A stretch of DNA of 40,826 bases, taken from CAZEAN01 sp964510225. GTDB taxonomy: Bacteria > Planctomycetota > Planctomycetia > Isosphaerales > Isosphaeraceae. Below the pieces are notes generated by a model that was given only the letters and a program-made list of their open reading frames with translations, made no database searches and was not told the DNA's origin. Shown piece after piece: positions 15,729 through 24,600 of the stretch (positions are counted from its first letter, which is position 1; every line of letters begins with the position of its first letter). The position numbers were made by a program, and so were the translations under genes. The stretch is taken from assembly GCA_964510225.1 (NCBI GenBank), contig CAZEAN010000053.1:1-40826 (forward strand), given 5' to 3'.

Positions 15729-18209
15729 ATGTTGATCGAACCGATCGCTCGACTGGTAGTCCGGCGTGGGTGGTTGATTGTCCTGTTCTGGATTGCCGTG
15801 GCGGTGCTTTTGAGGGGGATCGCCCCGAGCTGGAGCGTGGTCAGCAAGGATGATGATGTCCGTTTCTTCCCCGAAGGCTCACTCAGCGTCGACGGACAGA
15901 AGCTCCTCGATCGCGGGTTCCCGACGGCGACCGCATCCCTGGTCGTCATTGTCGCGGAACGCTCCGACCAGCCGCTTACCCAGCCAGATCGTGCCTTCCT
16001 GATCACACTCTCTGATTCAATCCGCGACTTGGTCGGTATCGAGGATGGACCCAACATCGTCGAAGTGATTGACGCTCGGGTCCCCTTCATGGATGAGATT
16101 CTGGTCGGACGCGCGGACGAAGGGGAGGCCGTTTTAACACTCGTCCGAATCGACGCCACTTATCTGAGCAAGCAGACTCGACTCTCTGTCAATGCGATCG
16201 AAGAGGTACTTCAAGAACTCGAAGAGCAACGGCCGGAAGGCTTGAATCTCGCCCTTACCGGATCGGCAGTTGTCGGCCACGACACCAATGAAGCCTCGAA
16301 CGCGTCGATTGACGCAACCACCTGGACGACGGTCGGACTCGTTGTTGCGATTCTCCTCCTGGTTTATCGGTCACCACTCTTAGCCTTGATTCCGTTGGTG
16401 GCCATTGCGTTGTCCGTCTTCATTGCCCTTAAAGGGATCCCCATGCTCACCTGGATCCCTGGTCTTGAATTCCAGGTGATCAACGTAACTCGGGTCTTTG
16501 TCGTGGTCGTCCTTTTCGGGGCAGGGACTGATTATTGCCTCTTCTTAATCGCCCGGTATCGTGAGGAGCGATCGAGTGGCCTTAATATGCGAGAAGCTCT
16601 CTCGATCTCGATCCGGAAGGTCGGCGCGGCACTGATCGCGAGCGCGGGGACCGTAATCATCGGCCTCGGGATGTTGCGGTTTTCCACCTTTGCGAAGATC
16701 CAATACAGCGGTCCGGCAATTGCCCTCAGCTTGACTGTGGCTTTAGGGGCCGCCTTGACGCTCGCTCCCGTTTTGCTGGGGTGGTTCGGTAATGCGATTG
16801 ATTGGCCGTTCCGTTCTCGGAAGCGATCGAACCCAGAGCTTCCAGATCAGCCCAATGGTTCCACCAAGAATGATTATCATGGATTCTGGAACTCGGTCGC
16901 CAACCTCATTACAGAACGTCCCATCCTCATCTTGTCAATCAGTCTGGTGCTGATGACCAGTCTCGCTGTGTTCGGCGTTCGGGCAAGGCCCAACTACGGT
17001 CAACTCTCTGACCTACCCGCGAGCGCCCCGAGTCAAGCCGGGGCCGCCTTGATTCGGAAGTACTTTAAGATCGGAGAGCTGGGGCCAACGACCCTCCTTA
17101 TCGCTGATCGCGGTGTTGACTTTAGTACCGAGGTCGGTCGATCTGTGGTCTCGGAGCTTTCCGAACGACTCGAATCGCTCCCCGAAATTGCGACCGTCCG
17201 TTCTCTGACCCAACCGCTCGGTGAGCCGATCACTTCGTCTGACACTCCACCAGGCCCAGCGACCGAAGGTCGGGGCGGTCTCCTCGGCATTTTCCAGGGA
17301 GGATTAGGCCAGGCTCGGCAACTCGTGAACAACCTAGCGAACCGTCGCGCGGAGATGGTCTATCTGGGAACTGATGCCGAGGATCCTGAAGATCGAGGGC
17401 ACATTACCCGACTGGATCTCGCCCTCAACATGGATCCCTTCTCAGAGGAAGGGCTCGACGCTATCGACGCGATCCGGGCCGAAGTCCTAAGCGTTACCAA
17501 GACCGAAGGGGGATCACTAGAGGGGGCTGAGTTCGGATTTGCCGGGTCGACAGCTCAGCTTTATGACCTCCGTGCTGTGATCACTGTCGATCAACAACGG
17601 ATGTATGTGCTGGTTACTGCCGGGGTTTACGTCGTCCTCGTCCTTTTACTCCGCAAGCCGGGGATCAGTCTCTACTTGATTGCCACCGTTGTCTTAGGCT
17701 ACATGAGCACGCTTGGCTTGACCGAACTCACCTTCCAAGCGCTTCACGAAGGGCCAGAACCCTGGGGTGGCCTCGATTGGAAGGTCGGCTTCTTTCTCTT
17801 TGTGATCCTCGTTGCGATCGGTGAAGATTACAACATCCTCTTGATGTCTCGAGTTGTAGAAGAAGAGCAGCGTTACGAACCGATCGAAGCAACCCGCCGC
17901 GCCGTTGCTTCCACAGGTGGAATCATCAGTTCATGTGGATTGATTATGGCCGGGACCTTCGGCTCGATGTTGACAGGTAAACTCCTTGCACTCAAAGAGC
18001 TTGGATTCGCGCTCTGTGTCGGAGTCTTGCTCGATACCTTCATTGTCCGACCAATCCTCGTGCCAACCTTCCTGGTCTTGCTGGAGCGAATTCGTCGACG
18101 ATTCCGAACCGAATCAGCAGACCCTTCAAAAGTGCAAACCGTCGATGCTGCATCAAAGAATGATGCAGCATTGACAGTTGCTCGGATGCCTATCAACTCG
18201 GAGAGCTGA
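15729..18209 (+). CDS. MMPL/RND-type membrane transporter
   Basis: About 826 residues from ATG 15729 (AGGA nine bases upstream; a longer in-frame start lies at 15684). It begins directly with a membrane helix, as is typical of MMPL proteins. The architecture is duplicated: helix 1 (about 10-30), an outer domain (about 35-200), five helices (about 203-370), a repeat of helix 7 (about 395-415), a second outer domain (about 420-610) and helices 8-12 (about 615-780). Signature segments are GAGTDYCLFLIARYREE in the first half and AIGEDYNILLMSRVVEE in the second; the conserved Asp of each pair carries the proton relay. MMPL proteins export lipids, hopanoids or drugs; the substrate is unknown. It lies 180 bases after the export operon and could be separate. 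The C-terminal tail is basic and cytoplasmic. Confidence 0.9.
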   Translation: MLIEPIARLVVRRGWLIVLFWIAVAVLLRGIAPSWSVVSKDDDVRFFPEGSLSVDGQKLLDRGFPTATASLVVIVAERSDQPLTQPDRAFLITLSDSIRDLVGIEDGPNIVEVIDARVPFMDEILVGRADEGEAVLTLVRIDATYLSKQTRLSVNAIEEVLQELEEQRPEGLNLALTGSAVVGHDTNEASNASIDATTWTTVGLVVAILLLVYRSPLLALIPLVAIALSVFIALKGIPMLTWIPGLEFQVINVTRVFVVVVLFGAGTDYCLFLIARYREERSSGLNMREALSISIRKVGAALIASAGTVIIGLGMLRFSTFAKIQYSGPAIALSLTVALGAALTLAPVLLGWFGNAIDWPFRSRKRSNPELPDQPNGSTKNDYHGFWNSVANLITERPILILSISLVLMTSLAVFGVRARPNYGQLSDLPASAPSQAGAALIRKYFKIGELGPTTLLIADRGVDFSTEVGRSVVSELSERLESLPEIATVRSLTQPLGEPITSSDTPPGPATEGRGGLLGIFQGGLGQARQLVNNLANRRAEMVYLGTDAEDPEDRGHITRLDLALNMDPFSEEGLDAIDAIRAEVLSVTKTEGGSLEGAEFGFAGSTAQLYDLRAVITVDQQRMYVLVTAGVYVVLVLLLRKPGISLYLIATVVLGYMSTLGLTELTFQALHEGPEPWGGLDWKVGFFLFVILVAIGEDYNILLMSRVVEEEQRYEPIEATRRAVASTGGIISSCGLIMAGTFGSMLTGKLLALKELGFALCVGVLLDTFIVRPILVPTFLVLLERIRRRFRTESADPSKVQTVDAASKNDAALTVARMPINSES

Positions 18210-18233
18210 CGATCGCCCTTCGCAGAACTCAAC

Positions 18234-19580
18234 TCAGGGGGTCAGATCATCGCCGCCGAGCGGATCGAACGGAAAATCATCGAGGCTTGGGAAGTCGGTT
18301 GGATTCCGTCGGAGGGTATTCAGCGATTCGAGGACTCCGTCGTTAACGCGTCGATAAAGAGTCCCTCGGAATTCGCTGGAAGCCTCAGTAGAAATCCAAT
18401 CTTGTGCTTCCTTTGAAAGGCCCCGCGAACCCATCGATTCCGCGACTGCACCGAGGGCCTCGAGTTTATCGAGATCATCCGGATAGAACACAATGCAAGC
18501 CCGGGCATCCTTGAATCTTCCCGAGCTAATTAAACTCTCGACCAAGACGTCGGTGAGAGTCGACCGAAGGTCGTCAATCGGAATCGATCCGATCGCACGT
18601 GCTGCTTCGCTATAGGCGCGAGTTGACCGTGAGTCCGAACCGCGTCGGGCTTCAGCCTCGGCAACTTGTAACATGGCGTCAGCGCGAAGCTCAAGACCTG
18701 GAATTGAGCTCGCAATCTCGAAACCGCGTTCAAACTGATTGGCGTTGGCACAGGCCCGGACGATTGTCGAGAGGGCAAGGTCCCGCCAGATCGGTAGGTC
18801 AATTTTGTTCGCATCCTTCGCAGCGAGCACCATGAATTCATCAGCGAGTTCTTCAAGTGTCGGTAGAAACTCTTCACGACCGCGTAGCAGCTCTGGCTGT
18901 CGGTAGACGAGTTGACCGATCCGTGCACCACCCAGCGCCTGAGATTCAACCGAGAATGCGATTGCCTCGGCTCGGTAGGATTGGCGTTCGATCTTCGCTG
19001 CTAATTCAGTCGATCGCTGGAAGGCATTCAGCGCGTCCTGGAGTTCACTCAGTCGGTCGGCGTCACTGAGTTCAACAATACGCTCGATAGGAACGTCGGC
19101 GCGTTGGGGGATCGCATCGCTGATATCTTCCTCAGCGAGGTCGATCAAGGCCTCATGGATCGCTCGGAGTCGGAGGTCACGCTCAAGTGGAGTCTTAACC
19201 TCGAACGCTGCTTCCGCAGCGAGATCGAGTGCGCGTCGTGCAACTTCGAACTCCCGAAAGGCGGTCTTGTAGGCAGCACTTCGGACCAAGGCCAAAGCAC
19301 GTTGTGAGGGATCGTTGATCTCAAGAATGTTGGAAATCAAGGTGTTGTCAATTTCCTGAATTTCTTCCGGAGTCAACATGCCGCTCTGAGGAAAGAACGG
19401 GTTCTGAGGCACATAGCTGCTACCGGGAATCTGCTGTGGGGCTCGATAATATGAGAGTCGGGTCTCGGGAGATTCAACATGTTCTCGGTCGGGAAAATCC
19501 TGCCCAGAGGCAGTCCGGAGGCCGAACAGAGCGGCCAAGAGTGCTGTCGGGAGGATCATAACGAATGGGAGTTTGCTCAT
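18234..19580 (-). CDS. Secreted helical-repeat protein of unknown function
   Basis: 448 residues from ATG 19580; the frame is open 50 codons further upstream, but MSKLPFVMILPTALLAALFG is a clear signal peptide and is preceded by GGGGAAGAAG. After a short linker rich in proline and asparagine (about 45-70), the rest is almost entirely alpha-helical. It has alternating helix pairs such as ALALVRSAAYKTAFREFEVA, LRADAMLQVAEAEARRGS and DKLEALGAVAESMGSRGLS, resembling TPR/SEL1-type solenoids without a clean consensus. The C-terminus is acidic (DDFPFDPLGGDDLTP). Export followed by protein-protein contacts is the likely role. It ends 24 bases from the MMPL gene on the other strand (convergent), with no obvious terminator between. 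Confidence 0.7.
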   Translation of the reverse strand: MSKLPFVMILPTALLAALFGLRTASGQDFPDREHVESPETRLSYYRAPQQIPGSSYVPQNPFFPQSGMLTPEEIQEIDNTLISNILEINDPSQRALALVRSAAYKTAFREFEVARRALDLAAEAAFEVKTPLERDLRLRAIHEALIDLAEEDISDAIPQRADVPIERIVELSDADRLSELQDALNAFQRSTELAAKIERQSYRAEAIAFSVESQALGGARIGQLVYRQPELLRGREEFLPTLEELADEFMVLAAKDANKIDLPIWRDLALSTIVRACANANQFERGFEIASSIPGLELRADAMLQVAEAEARRGSDSRSTRAYSEAARAIGSIPIDDLRSTLTDVLVESLISSGRFKDARACIVFYPDDLDKLEALGAVAESMGSRGLSKEAQDWISTEASSEFRGTLYRRVNDGVLESLNTLRRNPTDFPSLDDFPFDPLGGDDLTP

Positions 19581-19996
19581 GGTTGCTTCTTCCCCGACAG
19601 TGGGCCGGGAGTCCTCAAAGCGTCTCAAGGCCGATAAAAGGCCGGATTCCTCCAGGAAGGGCCGCGTATGGGAAACGCGAACATTCCCACACTTATCAAT
19701 TTGCCCCCGACTCTCTCTTGAGCAAGTCACTTCTGAGCTTTTCTTGTTGAGAGAAGCGATTCGGTTCCAGTCTTACTGATTCTGTGGCTCGTGTGGCGAT
19801 CATCAAGAAGGCTAGTCGGACACCGTTGATCAAGAATAGCGGTTGCCGAGGCTCAAGGCATTGAGACAACCACGAGACAAGAATTCTTCGCAATTCGCGG
19901 AGGGATGGTATAGCCTCAAACCTGCGCGGATTGACCGAGGCCGTCGTGAGATCATGATCGGCCACCCCCTTTCGATCTCTTGTGGAGTGAACGCCC
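19581..19996. other. Divergent intergenic region upstream of pgi
   Basis: 416 bases between the start of the helical-repeat protein (minus) and the start of pgi (plus), so it should hold both promoters. I find no reading frame with a ribosome binding site, no RNA gene and no strong repeat. Confidence 0.4.
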
Positions 19997-21535
19997 GTGA
20001 GCATCGCGACGACAGCGGCCTGGAACGCCCTCCAAAAACATCTCAAAACCGTCGAGTCGCTTCACCTTCGCGACCTCTTGCAAGATCCGACTCGTTGCCA
20101 GGCAATGACCCTGGAAGCCGAAGGATTCCTCCTCGATTACTCTCGGCAAAATGCCACGACCGAGACGTTCCAACTCTTGCTGAAGCTTGCGGAGGAAGCC
20201 AAGCTTAGTGAGAAGATCCAGGCAATGTATCGCGGCGATCGGATCAATACTACGGAGAATCGATCGGTTCTTCATGTCGCACTGCGGGCTCCACGAACGG
20301 TTTCGATGGTCGTCGATGGCGTCAATGTTGTTGACGAGGTGCACCAGGTCTTGGATCGAATTAGGACCTTTGCGACTCAAATTCGTTCTGGGGAGTGGAA
20401 AGGAGCAACAGGGAAGCCCCTCACGGATGTGGTGTCGATTGGGATTGGGGGAAGTTACCTTGGCCCCGAATTTGTCCATGAAGCGATGCGGACTGATCCC
20501 GACTGTACCCGAGCTGCCGAAGGGCGACGCCTCCGGTTCCTTGCCAACGTGGATCCAATCGATGTTGCCCGGAATCTCGAAGGGCTTGACCCTGAGACAA
20601 CGCTGGTTGTGGTGGTCTCCAAGACCTTCACGACTGCCGAAACGATGCTCAACGCCAAGACTCTCCGTCAATGGCTCACGACCACACAGGGGCCCGATGC
20701 GGTCAGCAAGCAGATGGTCGCTGTGAGCACCAACCTTGATGCTGTGGCATCGTTCGGAATCGATCCGTCGAATGCCTTTGGGTTCTGGGACTGGGTCGGC
20801 GGTCGTTATAGTGTCTGTAGTGCTGTTGGTGTGGTACCACTCGCCCTCCAGTACGGGATGGACCATGTCGAGGCATTTCTCCGCGGTGCCCACCAAATCG
20901 ACCAGCACTTTAAAGATGCACCCTTAGCAGAGAATCTCCCGGTCATCCTGGGGCTCTTCGGTGTCTGGAACTCAAGCTTCCTCGGGCGATCAAACCGCGC
21001 TTTACTGCCCTACTGCCAAGCGATGCTCAAACTGGCTCCCCATATCCAGCAGGTCGATATGGAGTCCAACGGCAAACGGGTGGCACTCGATGGGAGCACA
21101 CTCTCCTTTGAAGCGGGTGAAGTGAACTTTGGTGAACCAGGTACGAACGGACAGCACAGTTTCTATCAGCTCGTCCATCAAGGGCGCGTCGTACCGGCAG
21201 ATTTCATTGGCTTTACGAAAAGCCAGCGGCCGATGGACGTTGATGGAGAGCCGGTGGCAAACCATGATGAACTGATGGCAAACTTCTTTGCCCAGCCGGA
21301 TGCTCTTGCCATGGGAAAGACAGCAGATGAAGTCCGCGCGGAGGGTGTTGCCGAGGGACTCGTTCCGCATAAAGTCTTCCCAGGAAATCGCCCTTCGAAC
21401 TCGATTCTGGTCAAGGGGTCACTCACACCTGAGAGCTGTGGTCGAATTCTCGCTCTTTACGAACACCGGACCGCCGTCCAGGGGTTCATCTGGGGGATCA
21501 ATTCGTTCGATCAATGGTGGGTCGAGCTGGGCTAA
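19997..21535 (+). CDS. pgi: Glucose-6-phosphate isomerase
   Basis: 512 residues. It interconverts glucose 6-phosphate and fructose 6-phosphate in glycolysis and gluconeogenesis in the cytoplasm. Conserved segments in order are NRSVLHVALR, IGIGGSYLGPEFV (sugar-phosphate binding), VVSKTFTTAETM, FWDWVGGRYSV, GTNGQHSFYQLVHQG (PGI signature containing the catalytic histidine) and the C-terminal GSLTPESCGRILALYEH lysine region. It starts at GTG 19997 with GGAG upstream. Length is slightly short for the long bacterial class (about 550) but no motif is missing. A FMN reductase gene follows after 132 bases on the same strand. Confidence 0.96.
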   Translation: MSIATTAAWNALQKHLKTVESLHLRDLLQDPTRCQAMTLEAEGFLLDYSRQNATTETFQLLLKLAEEAKLSEKIQAMYRGDRINTTENRSVLHVALRAPRTVSMVVDGVNVVDEVHQVLDRIRTFATQIRSGEWKGATGKPLTDVVSIGIGGSYLGPEFVHEAMRTDPDCTRAAEGRRLRFLANVDPIDVARNLEGLDPETTLVVVVSKTFTTAETMLNAKTLRQWLTTTQGPDAVSKQMVAVSTNLDAVASFGIDPSNAFGFWDWVGGRYSVCSAVGVVPLALQYGMDHVEAFLRGAHQIDQHFKDAPLAENLPVILGLFGVWNSSFLGRSNRALLPYCQAMLKLAPHIQQVDMESNGKRVALDGSTLSFEAGEVNFGEPGTNGQHSFYQLVHQGRVVPADFIGFTKSQRPMDVDGEPVANHDELMANFFAQPDALAMGKTADEVRAEGVAEGLVPHKVFPGNRPSNSILVKGSLTPESCGRILALYEHRTAVQGFIWGINSFDQWWVELG

Positions 21536-21667
21536 GTGCTCGCAAAACAAGTCCGAGGACAGAACTCCAAGAGGCGAAAAGAGGGTGCTGGGATCGAAGG
21601 GTTCAACCCCTCGACCACTGCGCTCCTTCAGACATATCTTCAAGGCTGACCAGGAAAGTCACGACTC

Positions 21668-22249
21668 ATGAGCCTGGACATTCTTATTGTTTACGGATCG
21701 GTCCGAAGTGATCGCCAGGGAATCAAAGCCGCGCGTTACATCAACACAAGATGCCGCGAGCGGGGCCACCAAGCGACGCTAATCGATCCCCTCGAAGTTC
21801 AACTCCCACTCCTTGACAAAATGTACAAGGAGTATCCTCCGGGCAACGCTCCGGGAGTCCTTGAGAACTTAGCAGGGCAAATCAAGAAGGCGGATGCTGT
21901 TGTCGTGGTCTCGGGTGAATACAATCACTCGATCCCGCCTGCACTGTCGAACATGCTCGACCACTTCCTCGAGGAATTCTATTGGCGGCCCTCGGCGATC
22001 GTCTGTTACTCAGCGGGCTCTTTCGGTGGGGTCCGGGCGGCGATGCAACTCCGGATGATGCTCAGTGAACTCGGGATGCCCAGCATCCCTTCGATCTTCG
22101 CTGTCCCGAAAGTCCAAGATGTGTTCGACGACCAAGGGATGCCATCAGATCCCGATTCCTGGGCCTCCCGCTCTGATCGGTTCTTGAGCGAACTGGAGTG
22201 GTATGCGAATGCACTAAGGACAGCACGGAACACAGGGACACCTTACTAA
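21668..22249 (+). CDS. NADPH-dependent FMN reductase family protein
   Basis: 193 residues, flavodoxin-like fold. The N-terminal GSVRSDRQGIKAA (10-22) is the FMN phosphate-binding loop; SGEYNHSIPPALSNMLDHF (about 81-99) is the family signature around the flavin ring; SAGSFGGVRAAMQLR follows. Members reduce free or bound FMN, or quinones and azo dyes, with NADPH. AGGAAAG upstream of ATG 21668 supports the start. It lies downstream of pgi with a 132-base gap and may share its transcript. It is cytoplasmic with no signal peptide. Confidence 0.9.
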   Translation: MSLDILIVYGSVRSDRQGIKAARYINTRCRERGHQATLIDPLEVQLPLLDKMYKEYPPGNAPGVLENLAGQIKKADAVVVVSGEYNHSIPPALSNMLDHFLEEFYWRPSAIVCYSAGSFGGVRAAMQLRMMLSELGMPSIPSIFAVPKVQDVFDDQGMPSDPDSWASRSDRFLSELEWYANALRTARNTGTPY

Positions 22250-22289
22250 GAGCTAGATTCGGCAACGATCTGGATGATCTCAGAGACCC

Positions 22290-22323
22290 GAGCCACCCCA
22301 TCGTCTTAAGGAAAGGGGGGCTC
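22290..22323. terminator. Hairpin between convergent genes (possible bidirectional terminator)
   Basis: GAGCC-A-CCCC pairs with GGGG-GGCTC, giving a nine-pair stem with one bulged A and a 15-base loop. It sits between the ends of the FMN reductase gene (22249) and the minus-strand sigma factor gene (22358). No strong T-run follows on either strand, so termination efficiency is uncertain. Confidence 0.4.
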
Positions 22324-22357
22324 CGTTCGTGATCTGGGGCGTTCACAAATTAACCTC

Positions 22358-23209
22358 TCACTCCCTCATCATTGTTGAGTCTGGGGTTCCGGCCAACAAC
22401 GTCTGTGGTGGTACAGGGTCGCTCTTGGCACAGTGGTCCTGGCTCAAGCTACAGCCGCCATGGTTGGCCGTAATGGTTGCTGAAATAACGATGAGAAGGA
22501 GAATCGAATGGAGTCGGATCGGAGAGGTTGGCGTTCCTGACTTGACCAAGGAAGCGAGTTGACGGGGAAGATCACTAAGCCGACCACCATATGTTGTCGC
22601 AAGATCGACCGTTGCGTCGACTAAAGGTTGTAGCTCAACGGGTGTAGCCACTCGTTCCAACGCAAGCAGGAGAGTCGGGCTGAAATTAACTCCGCGGCGA
22701 GCTAGCCGATCACGGAGTAATCGACGTCCCTTGGTGAGTCTTGACTTCAGTGTCCCGAGAGGACAGTCCACGAGTTCCGCTACCTCAACGTAGGACCTGC
22801 CTTCGAGATAGCAGAGCTGAAGCGGATCACGGAGGTTCCTGGGAAGCCGTTCGAGTTCTTCCAATAGCAACCGAGTATCGTCGTTGCCGAAGGTTTCACT
22901 TCGGTTAGGTTGATCGAAATACGGCTCTGTTGTAGAGACCAGCCGTGTCCGGCGTTGTTTCAGTCTCCGAGCAATTTTCGTTGCAACTCCATACAACCAA
23001 GCACTGAGAAGCTTGCGATTCCGGATTTGCTCGGGACGACTGTGCAAGACAACGAAGGTTGCTTGAAAGACGTCGTCCGCATCGTGGGAACAGCCAGTGA
23101 TCTTGAGAGCCACCCGATGAACCAGCGGCCCATATCGCCTGACAATTGTCTCGAAATCATGAGGATCTCGAGAGGTGATGTAGCGGTCGAGCAGCGTTGA
23201 AGTGTCCAT
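22358..23209 (-). CDS. ECF sigma factor with a C-terminal membrane segment
   Basis: 283 residues from ATG 23209 (an in-frame GTG at 23230 adds seven). Region 2 is about 10-85: DFETIVRRYGPLVHRVAL, CSHDADDVFQATFVVL and SAWLYGVATKIARRLKQR. Region 4 is about 110-170: LERLPRNLRDPLQLCYLEG and SYVEVAELVDCPLGTLKSRL, with a complete helix-turn-helix. It then has a C-terminal extension ending in one hydrophobic segment at about 233-250 (LHSILLLIVISATIT) and a roughly 33-residue tail. Planctomycete ECF factors of this type often carry a membrane helix followed by a large outer sensor domain (for example WD40 repeats). Here the sensor is absent, so the protein looks like a shortened member. No anti-sigma gene is adjacent. 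It would tie promoter choice to an envelope signal. Confidence 0.85.
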   Translation of the reverse strand: MDTSTLLDRYITSRDPHDFETIVRRYGPLVHRVALKITGCSHDADDVFQATFVVLHSRPEQIRNRKLLSAWLYGVATKIARRLKQRRTRLVSTTEPYFDQPNRSETFGNDDTRLLLEELERLPRNLRDPLQLCYLEGRSYVEVAELVDCPLGTLKSRLTKGRRLLRDRLARRGVNFSPTLLLALERVATPVELQPLVDATVDLATTYGGRLSDLPRQLASLVKSGTPTSPIRLHSILLLIVISATITANHGGCSLSQDHCAKSDPVPPQTLLAGTPDSTMMRE

Positions 23210-23230
23210 TTGCGTGGTGCTTGGAATCAC

Positions 23231-23720
23231 GATGATGATTGAGTAGCACTCAAGAAAGCGTCGAAACTTCCTTATACTCGAACTTCAGGGTCGGCACCCG
23301 ACACGACTCTTTATTGAAGATCATCTCGGACACGTCCACCTCTTGTCCAGTCTTCCTATTAGGATGCACGTGGGACTTGGCGACACAAAGGTGGTGCCTT
23401 TCTGTGTTCACTTCTTGGTCTACTTCTACTTTCGCGATCGTCGCGGTATTGTGACTGACGATTGAGACAGGAGTGAGAATTGTAATCGATCTCACAAAGA
23501 CCTACTGAGCGATTGGTCAGTAGGGAACCGGACGTTAAGAATTTGGTGCGCGAACTTGCAGAATCTTCAATGGCTCGCATTTTTCTTCATCCGAACTTGG
23601 GGATGCTTGCACTGATTGTCGGGGCAACAAATCCAGGAAGCCCCTCCAGCCTAAAACCCAGTCTCGAATGGCCGAATCGCGACTTCTGTAGGAATGTCGC
23701 ATCAACACCCAGGAACACAC
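23231..23720. other. Intergenic region upstream of the CHRD protein and sigma factor genes
   Basis: 490 bases between two divergent genes. Short open frames occur on both strands but none has a ribosome binding site and credible composition. No RNA gene or repeat was recognised; promoters for both flanking genes are expected here. Confidence 0.4.
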
Positions 23721-24347
23721 ATGCACCGCCACATCATGATTGCGTTGACTGTGCTTGCGGCATTGGCTTCAAGTGCAAACGCAGATACATTTTTTTCATC
23801 AACGCTCGATTCCGCCCAAGAAGTTGCCCCAGGTGGAGTAACAAACTCGACGGCGACGGGGACTGCTTCGCTTGTCCTTAATGATGCGCAGACTGCTCTT
23901 ACTTACGAAATCCGGATTATGGGTATCGACTTTACGGATCTAGCCAATGGTGTCGCCATCGGAGACATTACAGGGGACAACAGTGCAACACGATTGCACA
24001 TCCATGATGGTGACATCGGTTTCAACGGCCCCGTTGTTTTCGGGCAGTTTAACCCTGGTCACGACCCCGACGACCTGAATATAGCCTTCGATAACAACAC
24101 AAGCGAATGGGTCATTACCGGGATTTGGGAAGAGTCAGACAATAATGGGAATGCTCTCCTCTCAACTCAATTGCCCGATCTCCTGAATGATGGGCTTTAT
24201 TTTAATTTGCACACCGTTGGCGATACCGGTGGTGCGATCCGAGGTCAGATCGTTCTTGTTCCCGAGCCGACCACTCTTGCCCTCGGTGGGATCGGTGCCT
24301 TGGGAATCCTCTACTTCGTTCGACGACATCGTCGGGTCGCAGGCTGA
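23721..24347 (+). CDS. CHRD-domain protein with PEP-CTERM sorting tail
   Basis: 208 residues from ATG 23721, chosen because AGGA (23711-23714) sits seven bases upstream and a signal peptide starts right there (MHRHIMIALTVLAALASSA). The body (about 25-175) is a CHRD domain: STLDSAQEVAPGGVTNSTA, ATGTASLVLN, LHIHDGDIGFNGPVVFG, LYFNLHTVGDTGGAIRGQI. CHRD is a beta-sandwich known from chordin and from many bacterial extracellular proteins. The C-terminus has VPEPTTLAL, a hydrophobic helix and RRHRR, the PEP-CTERM signal recognised by exosortase, so the protein is sent to the outer surface or matrix. No exosortase gene lies in the window. Confidence 0.9.
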   Translation: MHRHIMIALTVLAALASSANADTFFSSTLDSAQEVAPGGVTNSTATGTASLVLNDAQTALTYEIRIMGIDFTDLANGVAIGDITGDNSATRLHIHDGDIGFNGPVVFGQFNPGHDPDDLNIAFDNNTSEWVITGIWEESDNNGNALLSTQLPDLLNDGLYFNLHTVGDTGGAIRGQIVLVPEPTTLALGGIGALGILYFVRRHRRVAG

Positions 24348-24390
24348 TCCGAACACTCGGTTCACGCATCACGAAGTCTTGTAATCATCC

Positions 24391-24424
24391 CCCCAGATCA
24401 TTCCCTGTTAATTGTGGTCTGGGG
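24391..24424 (+). terminator. Hairpin downstream of the CHRD protein gene
   Basis: CCCCAGATCA pairs with TGGTCTGGGG (ten pairs including one wobble) around a 14-base loop, 44 bases after the CHRD stop codon. It is followed by purines, not by a T-run, so it is a weak candidate terminator. Confidence 0.35.
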
Positions 24425-24532
24425 AAGGAAGTTACATCTAACTTTATTCCCACTACTGTGTGTTGCGCATCCAAATGCGACTACCGAGCTGTGTAGTTGC
24501 CTGACCGTTTACTGGTGACGCGGTAGATAATA

Positions 24533-24567
24533 GCGATCCCTACCCGGATTGACTGAGTAGGGATCGC
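24533..24567 (-). terminator. Terminator of the beta-propeller-like protein gene
   Basis: GCGATCCCTAC and GTAGGGATCGC are perfect 11-base arms around a 13-base loop, 34 bases after the stop codon of the minus-strand gene ending at 24601. On the minus strand the stem is followed directly by TATTATC, a short U-rich stretch, as in an intrinsic terminator. Confidence 0.6.
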
Positions 24568-24600
24568 GGGTTTGCCAGATTCGTCTCACCGATTTAGTGA

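Noticed and set aside
21580..21640. tRNA-like string GGGTTCAACCCC after pgi
   Set aside because: Neither strand offers matching acceptor ends, anticodon arm and spacing; the resemblance is limited to a T-arm-like hairpin.
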